Positions 45,928 to 54,751 of a DNA stretch of 64,000 nucleotides are shown piece after piece. Location of the stretch: NCBI GenBank assembly GCA_963724625.1, contig CAVRVO010000029.1, positions 62,001-126,000 of the forward strand, read 5' to 3'. Position 1 is the stretch's first letter; the number at the start of each line of letters is the position of its first letter. Below the pieces are notes generated by a model. It was not told the origin of the DNA. It ran no database searches and saw only the letters and a program-made list of their open reading frames with translations. The translations under genes were made by a program, and so were the position numbers. Source of the DNA: DATBVX01 sp963724625 (GTDB taxonomy: Bacteria; Pseudomonadota; Gammaproteobacteria; Steroidobacterales; Steroidobacteraceae).

Positions 45928-46101
45928 CTACGCTCTCAAACCAACGTAGTTCTCCGCGAGTGCCGTGGCCGCGGCCCGTGAATCGACGAGGTACTCCAGC
46001 TCCGCGAGTTGGATCTTGCGATTGAACTCGCCCTGGTCCGCAAAGCGGTGCAGGAGGGAGGTCATCCACCACGAGAGTCGCTCCGCATACCCGCTCGAGC
46101 G
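45928..46101 (-). pseudogene. pobA: pobA (4-hydroxybenzoate 3-monooxygenase) 3' remnant
   Basis: About 57 codons read AERLSWWMTSLLHRFADQGE, FNRKIQLAELEYLVDSRAAA and TALAENYVGL, which I recognise as the C-terminal end of p-hydroxybenzoate hydroxylase (family pattern AERFSWWMTS, QTELEYL, IAENYVGLP). The stop is at 45928. Upstream of about 46101 the homology ends, so about 85% of the gene is missing. The flanking sequence 45762-45927 and 46102-46180 shows no gene I can support. Confidence 0.75.
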
Positions 46102-46180
46102 AACGCCAGGGATCCCCTTGCGCTTCATCAGTCAGTACTGAAGGAACTACGACCCGCACCATCTCGTCGCCAATATCTAG

Positions 46181-46212
46181 AGCGGTAGGATCCCGGCCGG
46201 GACCCAACCGCT
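46181..46212 (-). terminator. long hairpin downstream of lon
   Basis: A 32-bp near-perfect palindrome with outer arms AGCGGT (46181-46186) and ACCGCT (46207-46212) and inner arms GGATCCCGG/CCGGGACCC with one mismatch. It begins six bases after the lon stop on the minus strand. No strong T-run follows. Position and stability favour transcription termination or mRNA 3'-end protection. Confidence 0.5.
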
Positions 46213-46217
46213 ACCAA

Positions 46218-48545
46218 TCAACCCGCCGCGCGCAGCTCCGCTACGGGCGTCGTGATACCGAGCGCCGCGCGCAGTGCATCGTCCACGCGCTCGCAGAACA
46301 CCAACTTGAGTTCCTTGCGAACGCTCTCCGGCACATCCTCGACGTCGTTGCGATTGCGCGCCGGCAACAGCACGGTGCGTATCCCGGCCCGATGCGCGGC
46401 GATCACCTTCTCCTTGATGCCACCGACCGGCAGGACGAGCCCGCGCAGGCTGACCTCGCCCGTCATCGCGACATCGCTCGCCACCGTCCTGGCAGTGAGC
46501 AGCGATACCAGCGACGTAAACATGGCGACGCCCGCACTGGGTCCATCCTTTGGGATCGCGCCGGCGGGTACGTGAATGTGCAGGTCACTCTTCTTATATA
46601 GCTGCGGATCGATCCCCAGGGACTCGGAGCGAGATTTCACCAGCGACAACGCCGCTTGCGCGCTCTCACGCATGACATCGCCGAGCTGGCCGGTCAGGAT
46701 CAACCTGCCGTTGCCGGGAATGCGCGTCGACTCGACGAACAGGATGTCGCCGCCCACTGGAGTCCAGGCGAGACCAGTCGCAACGCCGGGCACGCTGGTG
46801 CGCATCGCGGCCTCACTTTCAAAGCGCGGCGCGCCGAGAATCGAGCGCAATTCATCGGGTTCGATCGTGCGCTGCTGGATCGTTCCTTCCGCGATGCGAA
46901 CCGTGACGTTGCGCAGTACCGCGCCGATCGCCCGCTCGAGATTGCGGCAACCCGCCTCGCGCGTGTAGTCGCGCACGATATGTCGCAGTGCCTCTTCCGT
47001 GATCGAGGCTTGCTCTGGCTTGAGGCCGTTAGCGTCCAGCTGTCGCTTGACCAGATAGCGCTTCGCGATCTCGACCTTCTCGTCCTCCGTGTACCCGGTG
47101 AGCTCGATGAGTTCCATGCGGTCGCGCAACGGCCCGGGAATCGTATCGAGCACGTTGGCGGTCGCGATGAAGAGCACCCGTGACAGATCGAATGGAACGC
47201 CGAGGTAGTTGTCGCGGAACGTGTTGTTCTGCTCCGGGTCGAGCACTTCCAGCAACGCCGATGATGGATCGCCGTGAATGCCGGCACCCAGCTTGTCGAT
47301 CTCGTCGAGCATCAGTACCGGGTTGCGCGTTCCGGCCTTGCGCAGCGCCTGGATGATGTTGCCCGGCAGCGCACCGACATACGTACGCCGGTGGCCGCGA
47401 ATCTCCGCCTCGTCGTGCACGCCGCCGAGGCTCGTGCGCACGAACTTCAGGCCCAGCGCACGAGCGATGCTCTGCCCGAGCGAGGTCTTGCCGACACCAG
47501 GCGGCCCGACGAAGCACAGGATCGGACTGCGTCCCTCTGGATTCAGCTTGCGTACCGCGAGGAACTCGAGGATGCGCTTCTTGATCTTGTCGAGCCCGTA
47601 GTGATCTTCGTCGAGGACGCGGCGCGCGTTGGCGATGTCGATCGCTTCCTCATCGAGCTTCGACCACGGCAGCTGGATCATCCAGTCGAGCCAGGCTCGC
47701 AGCATGGAGTACTCGGGCCCGGTATCCGGCATGCGCTCCAGGCGCTTGAGCGCCTGTCTGGCCTGTTCCTGTGCTTCCTCGGGCATGCCAGCCTTGTCGA
47801 TTGCTTCGCCGAGCTCCTTCATTTCCTCTGAGAGCCCCGCATCCTCGCCCAGCTCCTTCTGAATCTGCTTCATCTGCTCGCGCAGCAGGATCTCGCGCTG
47901 GCGTTCATCGATGGCACCACGCGTCTGTTCTTCGATCTGCCGTTGCAGCTTCATCACCTCGATGCGGTGGGAGACCAGCTCCGACACCCGGTCGAGGCGT
48001 GCCTTGAGGTCGAGAGTCTCGAGTAACTGCTGACGCTCGGAGACCTTTATGTCGAGGAAACTCGAGATGAGATCCACGAGCGCCGACGGAGACTCGATGC
48101 TTTGCACCGCGTTCGCAAGCTCTGCGGGGGCGCGCGGCAGTAACCCGATCGCCTCGGCGGCGAGGCGCTTGAGGTTGAGGACCAGCGCTTCGATCTCGCT
48201 GGAAGTCTGCGTTTTCTCCGGCAGGTATTCGACACGTGCCATGAGGTAGGGCAGCCCCGGCTGGAAATCGAGCACGCGAAACCGACGCTCACCCTGCAGC
48301 ACGAGGTGATGCGCCCCGTCCTGACCCGTGACGTACCGAAGCACCGAAGCCACTGTACCGATGCGATGCAGGTCGTCGCCGGTTACGTCGTCCTTGTCGG
48401 AATCACGCTGCAGGAGAACTCCGAGCTTGCGTTCCGCGCGCACGACTTCCTGCGCGGCGGCAATCGATGCTTCGCGATTCATCCCGATCGGCAGCACCGT
48501 GCCCGGGAATAGGACGATGTTGCGCACCGGCAGGATGACGAGCAT
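46218..48545 (-). CDS. lon: ATP-dependent Lon protease
   Basis: AAA+ serine protease degrading misfolded and regulatory proteins. From the ATG at 48545 the product is 775 residues: Lon-N domain from LPVRNIVLFPGTVLPI, Walker A GPPGVGKT (347-354), Walker B VLMLDEID (410-417), catalytic Ser in KDGPSAG (Ser670) and Lys in GGIKEKV (Lys713). The natural start is probably an ATG at 48600: MSENESPATATPT followed by VSDDMLVILPVRN would be continuous if one base in the CCCACCCACC run (about 48565-48575) were removed. hsp20 lies immediately upstream, so protein-quality genes are grouped. Confidence 0.95.
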   Translation of the reverse strand: MLVILPVRNIVLFPGTVLPIGMNREASIAAAQEVVRAERKLGVLLQRDSDKDDVTGDDLHRIGTVASVLRYVTGQDGAHHLVLQGERRFRVLDFQPGLPYLMARVEYLPEKTQTSSEIEALVLNLKRLAAEAIGLLPRAPAELANAVQSIESPSALVDLISSFLDIKVSERQQLLETLDLKARLDRVSELVSHRIEVMKLQRQIEEQTRGAIDERQREILLREQMKQIQKELGEDAGLSEEMKELGEAIDKAGMPEEAQEQARQALKRLERMPDTGPEYSMLRAWLDWMIQLPWSKLDEEAIDIANARRVLDEDHYGLDKIKKRILEFLAVRKLNPEGRSPILCFVGPPGVGKTSLGQSIARALGLKFVRTSLGGVHDEAEIRGHRRTYVGALPGNIIQALRKAGTRNPVLMLDEIDKLGAGIHGDPSSALLEVLDPEQNNTFRDNYLGVPFDLSRVLFIATANVLDTIPGPLRDRMELIELTGYTEDEKVEIAKRYLVKRQLDANGLKPEQASITEEALRHIVRDYTREAGCRNLERAIGAVLRNVTVRIAEGTIQQRTIEPDELRSILGAPRFESEAAMRTSVPGVATGLAWTPVGGDILFVESTRIPGNGRLILTGQLGDVMRESAQAALSLVKSRSESLGIDPQLYKKSDLHIHVPAGAIPKDGPSAGVAMFTSLVSLLTARTVASDVAMTGEVSLRGLVLPVGGIKEKVIAAHRAGIRTVLLPARNRNDVEDVPESVRKELKLVFCERVDDALRAALGITTPVAELRAAG

Positions 48546-48615
48546 GTCATCGGAGACGGTGGGTGGGCGTTGCAGTCGCAGGTGACTCGTTTTCGCTCAT
48601 GGCTGTCTCGGTTTC

Positions 48616-49020
48616 TCAGTGCTTGCGAAGCCGTAATTGCAGGATGCCGTTGACACAGGATTGCTCGGTCAGCTCGTAGCGGCCCTGCGGCAGGGGGATG
48701 CGACGTTCGAAGCAGCCGTAGGGAATTTCCAGGCGCCGGATGAGCGCTGCGCGGCCACTGGCGCTCGAGTGTCTTTCCGCTCTCACCAGCACGCCGTTAT
48801 CGTCGAGCTGCAATTCGATCTGCTCGGGCGGCACCCCGGGGAGCGCCAGCAGGATGGCAATCTCAGTTGCGCTCTCCACGATGTCGACCGGGGGTTCCCA
48901 ATGCAGTTGCACTCCGGGACGGCCGACGGCGCGATAGAACTGCCGATGCAGGCTGTCGGCCTGCTCCAGCAGCTCCAGCGCTTCAGCCCACATCCAGGAG
49001 CGAGGATCGCGGTTGCTCAT
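48616..49020 (-). CDS. Hsp20/alpha-crystallin small heat-shock protein
   Basis: A 134-residue holdase chaperone. The alpha-crystallin domain is visible in VDIVESATEIAILLALPGVP, IELQLDDNGVLVRAERHS and the C-terminal GILQLRLRKH. The ATG at 49020 gives MSNRDPRSWMWAEALELLEQ; the frame extends upstream to 49341 but that part is unlike the family and antisense to the exporter. The next gene downstream on the same strand is lon (first proposed start 48600), making a stress operon likely. Confidence 0.87.
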   Translation of the reverse strand: MSNRDPRSWMWAEALELLEQADSLHRQFYRAVGRPGVQLHWEPPVDIVESATEIAILLALPGVPPEQIELQLDDNGVLVRAERHSSASGRAALIRRLEIPYGCFERRIPLPQGRYELTEQSCVNGILQLRLRKH

Positions 49021-49108
49021 GTCGTCCGGTTCCCTTGCAGTTCGTTGCGGGGATCTTGTGGCGGTGCGGCGGACATCAAGGGGATACTCCCCCGCCGGAG
49101 GCACCCAA

Positions 49109-50681
49109 ATGGTCAACCCCAAGGCGCGCCCCTGCGGCGAGGCGGTAATCCGTTCGACCCGCGGCGTGCTCGATTGTGCCCGCCGACAGAAACGCTGGGT
49201 ACTGACGGCCTCGGTCCTCGCTTCCACCATGGCGTTCGTCGACGAATCGGTCGTCAGCGTTGCCCTGCCGCGCATGCAAACCGACCTCGGCACGTCGCTT
49301 GCCGCGATGCAGTGGGTCGTCAACGCATACACCCTGTGCATGTCGGCGCTGCTGCTGATCGGCGGCGCGGCAGGTGATCAGTTCGGGCGCAGGCGCATGT
49401 TCCTGATCGGGGTCCTGACTTTCGGGCTTGCCTCTCTCGGTTGTGGCTTCGCCCCCAACGTGGCCGTGTTGATCGTCTCACGTGCGATCCAGGGCGCCGG
49501 AGCAGCGTTACTGATCCCCTGTTCGCTTGCGCTCATCGGCGCGGCATTCGAAGAGAAGGAGCGCGGCGCAGCGATCGGGGTGTGGTCCGGCGCGTCGGCG
49601 ATCGCCGCCGGGCTCGGTCCCATACTCGGTGGCTGGCTGGTCGATCACGCCTCATGGCGTGCGATCTTCCTGATCAACCCGGTGCTCGCGACGTTCGCCG
49701 CGTGGATCGCCCTGCGGCACCTGCCCGAGAGCCGCGATCCGCAAGCAGGATCCGCGCTGGACTGGCGTGGCGCGATACTGGTGTTTGCGGGCCTCGGAGC
49801 ACTGGTTTATGGGCTTATCGAAGCCGCAACGCTCGGCTGGCGCAGCCCGATCGTGCTCGGTTCGATCGTCGGCGGAGCGCTGCTCCTGGTGATCTTCGTG
49901 CTCGAAGAGCGACGCAGCCGCTCGCCGATGATGCCGCTCGACTTGTTCGGCTCCAGCACTTTCAGCGGTGTCAACTTGCTGACGCTGCTCCTCTACGGCG
50001 CGCTGGGTGGCGCGTTCTTCTTCGTTCCCTTCCTCCTCATCCAGGTGCATGGCTACTCGGCCACTGCCACAGGTGCCGCGTTTCTACCCTTCGCGCTGAT
50101 CCTCGGCATCCTGTCGCGTCGCGCCGGCGCTTTAGCCGATCGGGTTGGCGCTCGGATCCCGCTCATCGTTGGTCCTGCAATCGTCGCGCTGGGATTCGTG
50201 CTGTTGGCGCTGGCGACGCCCAGTCCGCATTACTGGGCGTTGCTGGCGCCAATGACCGTGCTCGGCGTCGGGATGGCTGTCACCGTCGCGCCGCTGACGA
50301 CAACTGTCGTCAACGCAGTTCCCGCGCGCCAGACGGGCGTCGCATCCGGAATCAACAACGCTGTTGCGTCGGTCGCAAGCCTGCTGATGATCGCGGTGCT
50401 CGGAACCGTTGCACTTGGTGCGCTCAACCAGTCGCTCGACACGCGCCTCGAAAACACGAGACCTTCGTCGGACGTGAGAGTCGTCGTCGATCAGGCACGC
50501 GGTGGGTTTGTAATTCCAACAATGCCGCGACACTTTGCGGAGTCCCAGCGCAAGCTCGCGAGCGAGATCATCACCGAGATCGTTCGTCGATTCGATCCGA
50601 CTCGTTATGTTAATCGCCGCTGCGCTTTCGCTCGCCGCCGCCCTGTCTGCAGCGTTTACGATCCGAAAAAAAGCAAACTGA
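49109..50681 (+). CDS. DHA2-family MFS exporter (EmrB/QacA type, frameshifted near C-terminus)
   Basis: Drug:proton antiporter with 14 predicted spans. Early signature FVDESVVSVALPRMQTDLGT and motif A GDQFGRRRMFLIGVLTFGLA; motif C-like GPILGGWLVDHASWRAIFLI. Start ATG 49109 has GGAGG seven bases upstream. The reading frame is open to 50842, but the true end lies in another frame: dropping the G at 50582 gives FVDSIRLVMLIAAALSLAAA ending at TGA 50679-50681, a normal last span. The 14-span fold (about 523 residues) is then complete. Confidence 0.83.
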
Positions 50682-50796
50682 ACGTCGCGAGCCAAAAATC
50701 TTCGCCCCAGAGCCTCCGGGACTCGCAAACAGGATGGACTCGCGCTCGCGCTGGAGTGACGATAGGTCACGGTGCGGCTTGTCGAGCGGAGGTTAC

Positions 50797-51702
50797 ATGG
50801 ACGCTCACTCTCAGAATCGATTCCGAACGGGCGTCTGCCTGACAGTCATCTGCTCGACTCTGTTCTTGATGGCTGCGTGTCAGCAATCAAAGGTACCCGC
50901 CACTTCGCAAGGCATCACGGAAGTCGCCTGGGCGCGGATGGCACTCGAGCGCAACCCGAATCTCGAAGTCGTCGCCACCGATACGCAAGCGGGAGTCTTC
51001 ACGGTTCGCGACAAACGCACCGGGCAGGTGCAGGCCGTCAGACTGAGCGAGCTCGCCGCCGTGCCGGTTTCGCAGTTGAGCGCTCAGATCGCACGCCCCG
51101 CAGCCGAGACGGAGCCAGCTGAGCCATTTGCTCCGGAGACATCGGCTACAGACGCATCCAGATATGACACTAAGGCAGCACCACCGGCGCCGGCGTCAAA
51201 GACCACTGAGGCTCGGCCTGCAACACCGGTCCAGGCGGCAAAATCATCCATGCCGGAAGAGAGCAAGGACTACACGATCGAGCGTGCGGATGGCCAGGTC
51301 AAAGTCAGCGGGCCAGGCATCAGCATCGTCTCCTCAGCACCCACTACTGCCGCCGAACCCGCAGCCGAGGCCGGAATGCGCAAGGGCGAGCCCATCATCT
51401 GCGAGGGTCAGCGCATGGTTCATCTCGACAATCGCACCATCTACGTGAATGGAGATGGAGTCACCGCGCGCGCCGGATGCGAGCTCTATCTGACCAACAG
51501 TCGCATCGTGGCTTCCGGAACCGGCGTGGTGGTGCAGGATGCGGTCGTACACATCGCCAACAGCTATGTCGAGGGCGCGTCGGGTTCGTTCGAGGCTGCC
51601 ATCGGCTCGAAGTTGTTCGTCCGCGATTCGATATTCAATGGGCTGTCGCGTCGCGACTCGTTCGCCGAAGTCCAGGACCAGGGCGGGAATGAGTGGAGAT
51701 AG
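50797..51702 (+). CDS. lipoprotein with C-terminal right-handed repeat region, hypothetical
   Basis: A 301-residue lipoprotein; signal with lipobox LMAAC, acylated Cys about residue 28. GGAGG lies five bases before ATG 50797. A low-complexity Pro/Ala/Thr-rich linker (about 100-160) separates an N-terminal domain (ITEVAWARMALERNPNLEVV) from a C-terminal stretch with short beta-helix-like repeats (HLDNRTIYVNGDGVTARAGC, LTNSRIVASGTGVVVQDAVV, HIANSYVEG). No family recognised. Converges with the LysE gene. Confidence 0.65.
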   Translation: MDAHSQNRFRTGVCLTVICSTLFLMAACQQSKVPATSQGITEVAWARMALERNPNLEVVATDTQAGVFTVRDKRTGQVQAVRLSELAAVPVSQLSAQIARPAAETEPAEPFAPETSATDASRYDTKAAPPAPASKTTEARPATPVQAAKSSMPEESKDYTIERADGQVKVSGPGISIVSSAPTTAAEPAAEAGMRKGEPIICEGQRMVHLDNRTIYVNGDGVTARAGCELYLTNSRIVASGTGVVVQDAVVHIANSYVEGASGSFEAAIGSKLFVRDSIFNGLSRRDSFAEVQDQGGNEWR

Positions 51703-51706
51703 CCGC

Positions 51707-52336
51707 TCAGCTCAGACGCGGCGACAACAACAATCTGCCACCGAGAGCGAAGAGAATAGTGCCGGAAATCCGATTCAGGCGGCGCTGCCAACGCACGTCA
51801 CGGCGCAATGTCGCGCTCAGCGACCCGCCCGCCCACGCATAGAGCAGGTTCACGATCGTCCCTGAGACGATGAAGAGTGCGCCGAAGGTCAGAACCTGCA
51901 GCGTGATATTGCCGCGCGCCGGATCTGCGAACTGGGGCAGGAAGGCCAGAAAGAACAGCGCCACCTTGGGATTGAGCACATTGGTGATCAGGCCCTGGCG
52001 AAACACCTGGCTCAACCTTGGATCGATCGTTCCGGGAAGCTCAGGTATGCCCGCGGCCCGCCATGCTGCGATCCCAAGCCAGATCAAGTACAGCGCGCCG
52101 ATGATTCGCAGCGCGTCGAAAGCCCAGCGGTGTGCCAGGAGCACAGCCGCGATGCCGAACGCAGCGATGCAGGTGTGAAACACGATGCCCGCGGAAACGC
52201 CCAGAGTCGCAAATACTCCGCCCCGAATCCCGTGACGCGCGCTGTTCGCCAACACGTACAGGACGTCCGGTCCCGGCGCCAGATTCAGCGCCAGGGTCGC
52301 CGTCATGAACAATAAGAGTTGAGTCGTATCGAACAA
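51707..52336 (-). CDS. LysE/RhtB-family exporter
   Basis: Inner-membrane amino-acid/metabolite exporter of 209 residues with six predicted spans. The family N-terminus LLLFMTATLALNLAPGPDVL is intact, as is NPKVALFFLAFLPQF. The TTG at 52336 matches normal family length; an ATG at 52306 would cut into the first helix. It starts three bases after the chrB-like stop, so it is probably co-transcribed with that gene, in the position where a ChrA chromate pump is often found. Confidence 0.85.
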   Translation of the reverse strand: MFDTTQLLLFMTATLALNLAPGPDVLYVLANSARHGIRGGVFATLGVSAGIVFHTCIAAFGIAAVLLAHRWAFDALRIIGALYLIWLGIAAWRAAGIPELPGTIDPRLSQVFRQGLITNVLNPKVALFFLAFLPQFADPARGNITLQVLTFGALFIVSGTIVNLLYAWAGGSLSATLRRDVRWQRRLNRISGTILFALGGRLLLSPRLS

Positions 52337-52339
52337 GTC

Positions 52340-53344
52340 CTAGCGATCCTGCGCGAACGAGCCGTACAGATCATCGAACAAGATGTACGCCCGCTCAAGG
52401 CGGGCCTCATCGCTTGCGTTGCCGGCAACGATGCCCGCCAGCAACTGCTGGATCCCGGCGGCCTCCTCGCGCCCGAACTTCTGATCCTTGAGATCGAGAT
52501 CGTGAACGATTTCCCCGATGGCCTGCAACGCCTCGTCCTCACGCGCGAGCGTTGCCACCAGAACCTCAAATGTGCAGCGCTCGGGGTCATGCGTGAACTC
52601 AGCTTCGTACATGTCGAAACGCAGCTCATTCGCGGCCGCGCGATACTGCCGCTCGCTGACGAACTTGAATCGCGCCTCGGGATCGATCCAGCGTCGGATC
52701 AACCACGCGCTCGCCATGCGGTCGACATGCACATTCGCGCGTGTGACCCAGGTGCGCCCCTGCAGCTCGTCCAATCGTGTGGCGCTCATGGGGAGAGCCT
52801 CCTTCGGCGATGCCGGTTGTGCGGCATGTGATTCCAGATCGCGCAACAGTGCATGAGCCTGTTCGCGTCCATCAGCCTGGAAGAAATCGATAGCTTCGAT
52901 CGCACCGAGACGGTTGCGAAAACGAGCCAGGGCACCGACGACTTCGCCCGGTGTCGGCCTGGTGCGCTTGCGCTCGCACTGGGCGTTGAACGTGGCGATG
53001 GCATCAGCCAGCTCGCGATATTGCTCACCCCGGGCGGAGTCAAAAAGCGCAATCAATTCCTCGTGCGACATTCCCTGCAACACCGTCGCTCTGAAAATCA
53101 CACCGTCGCCCCCTGCGGCGCGCACTTCGCGCAAGGTCCATTCGAAGTCTTCCAGCAGCTCATCGAGCGCGGGCAGGATGTAAAAAGCGTTCTTGAACGA
53201 TGCCGCACCGACGTCTTGCAAACGTCGCCAGATCTTTACGCGGCCGTAAGCAGGCTGCGCCGGCAGGTTGAACGCGAACACCCACCATTCCCGATTAGCG
53301 CGCGAAACTGCAGGGCGTGTCGTTTGGCTCTTAGATATGACCAT
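52340..53344 (-). CDS. chrB: ChrB-like chromate resistance/regulatory protein
   Basis: A 334-residue ChrB-family protein. The N-terminal domain includes EWWVFAFNLPAQPAYGRVKI and the ChrB C-domain GRTWVTRANVHVDRMASAWL, IDPEARFKFVSE, and FEVLVATLAREDEALQ. ChrB proteins sense chromate and regulate chr operons. Here no chrA follows; a LysE-type exporter does. A perfect inverted repeat covers the start codon and the upstream region is very AT-rich, consistent with autoregulation. Confidence 0.85.
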   Translation of the reverse strand: MVISKSQTTRPAVSRANREWWVFAFNLPAQPAYGRVKIWRRLQDVGAASFKNAFYILPALDELLEDFEWTLREVRAAGGDGVIFRATVLQGMSHEELIALFDSARGEQYRELADAIATFNAQCERKRTRPTPGEVVGALARFRNRLGAIEAIDFFQADGREQAHALLRDLESHAAQPASPKEALPMSATRLDELQGRTWVTRANVHVDRMASAWLIRRWIDPEARFKFVSERQYRAAANELRFDMYEAEFTHDPERCTFEVLVATLAREDEALQAIGEIVHDLDLKDQKFGREEAAGIQQLLAGIVAGNASDEARLERAYILFDDLYGSFAQDR

Positions 53345-53347
53345 ATC
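53334..53347. promoter_or_regulatory. inverted repeat over chrB start in an AT-rich divergent promoter region
   Basis: GATATG-AC-CATATC is a perfect 6-2-6 inverted repeat spanning the chrB start codon. The adjoining 53348-53380 stretch is strikingly AT-rich for this genome and contains TATAAT at 53367-53372 on the plus strand. It lies between the divergent chrB and class V aminotransferase genes and probably holds promoters for one or both, with the repeat as an operator. Confidence 0.5.
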
Positions 53348-53449
53348 CTAAATATATAACTGACGATATAATAGTATCATACCGTAGAGCATTCCCTAAA
53401 GCACCAACGGACTCGCGGTGCAGGTCAGCACCCGGGCAGTGGAGACAGG

Positions 53450-54751
53450 ATGATCACGCGCAGACACCTCTTGCGCCTCGCCGGCGGCGCTGTGGCCGGT
53501 TCCTGCATCGAGGCGCGGTCTGAGAACGTTGCGGCGGCCGCCCCCGCCACTGACTGGCGGCGGTTCTTTCCCGCCCTCTCCAATTCGCCCGCTGGTCCGG
53601 ATTTCGTTTATCTCGATAGCGCCGCTACGACGCAACGTCCGGTCGCCGTGCTCGACACGCTGACCGCCTTCTACGCGCGCGATAACGCGAATCCGGGCAA
53701 GAGCCAGCACGCGTTGGCGCGCCGCGCACATGAGCAGTACGAAGACGCACGACAGACGGTGGCTACCTGGATCAACGCGGTCACCGCGGAGGAAATCGTG
53801 TGGGTGCGAGGCACCACGGAGGCAATCAATCTCGTGGCTAGCGCCTGGGAAGCGCATGGGCTTCGAGCTGGCGATGAGATCCTGCTGACTGTAGCCGAGC
53901 ATGCATCGAACCTGCTGCCATGGAAGTTCTCGGCCGAACGTGTTGGCGCCAGACTGCGATTCGTCGACGTTGATGACGAGGGACGCATCTCGCTCGAGGA
54001 CCTCGATCGCAAGCTCAGCAATCGAACACGCATCGTCGCGTTCAGCCATGTCTCGAATGTCGCCGGCTACATCAACCCTGCCGCACAGATTTGCGCACAC
54101 GCGCGACAGGCCGGCGCTCTGACATTGATCGACGCTGCTCAGTCGGCGCCGCATGTGCCCATCGACGTGCGGGCTCTGGGGTGCGACTTCATGGCCTTCT
54201 CCAGCCACAAGATGCTGGGTCCAATGGGTACCGGGGTTCTGTGGGCACGACGCGATTTGCTGGAATCCATGCCTCCGTATCAGGCGGGTTCCAACATGGC
54301 CCATGAGCTCGAGAGCGGGTCCGTGGAGCTCGAGCATGCGGCGCACAAGTTCGGAGCGGGTACGCCGTATGCGCCCGGGCCACTAGGTCTTGCAGCTGCG
54401 ATGCGATTCCTGGACTCGCTGGGCCGCGACGCCGTGATGGAGCACGAGCGTGCTCTGACCGACTATGCACTGCAGGGATTTCGCGAGATCCCGCGTCTGC
54501 GCCTGCTGGGACCCAAGGATGCCGAACGTAGAATCCCCGTGTTCTCGTTCGAGATTACCGGTCTCAATGCGCAGCAGGTCCAGCGCTCGCTGGATGATCA
54601 ACACATCGCCATCCGCGCTGGTGACCTTGCGGCCTTGCCGCTCCTGAAGCGCCTGGGAGTTCCGACGGCCGCACGAGCCTCCTGCTACCTCTACACCACA
54701 GAAGCCGATATCGACCGTCTCATCAGCGCCTTGAAGAAGGTGACTTCGTGA
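53450..54751 (+). CDS. Tat-exported SufS-like class V aminotransferase lacking the catalytic Cys
   Basis: A 433-residue PLP enzyme of the cysteine desulfurase fold. The N-terminus has a twin-arginine signal (ITRRHLLRLAGGAVAGSC). PLP-site features: AEHASNLLPW, LIDAAQSAPHVP and Schiff-base Lys254 in FMAFSSHKMLGPMGTG. In SufS the catalytic Cys lies in GHHCAQP; the aligned segment here is GDLAALP (391-397), with Ala394, so sulfur transfer is unlikely. An epimerase- or lyase-like reaction in the periplasm is more plausible. The stop overlaps the M28 peptidase start (GTGA), coupling the two. Confidence 0.83.
   Translation: MITRRHLLRLAGGAVAGSCIEARSENVAAAAPATDWRRFFPALSNSPAGPDFVYLDSAATTQRPVAVLDTLTAFYARDNANPGKSQHALARRAHEQYEDARQTVATWINAVTAEEIVWVRGTTEAINLVASAWEAHGLRAGDEILLTVAEHASNLLPWKFSAERVGARLRFVDVDDEGRISLEDLDRKLSNRTRIVAFSHVSNVAGYINPAAQICAHARQAGALTLIDAAQSAPHVPIDVRALGCDFMAFSSHKMLGPMGTGVLWARRDLLESMPPYQAGSNMAHELESGSVELEHAAHKFGAGTPYAPGPLGLAAAMRFLDSLGRDAVMEHERALTDYALQGFREIPRLRLLGPKDAERRIPVFSFEITGLNAQQVQRSLDDQHIAIRAGDLAALPLLKRLGVPTAARASCYLYTTEADIDRLISALKKVTS

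Noticed and set aside
50682..50796. In-frame continuation of the MFS exporter to 50842
   Set aside because: The last transmembrane span and stop lie in another frame ending at 50681; the extension is basic and lacks membrane character.
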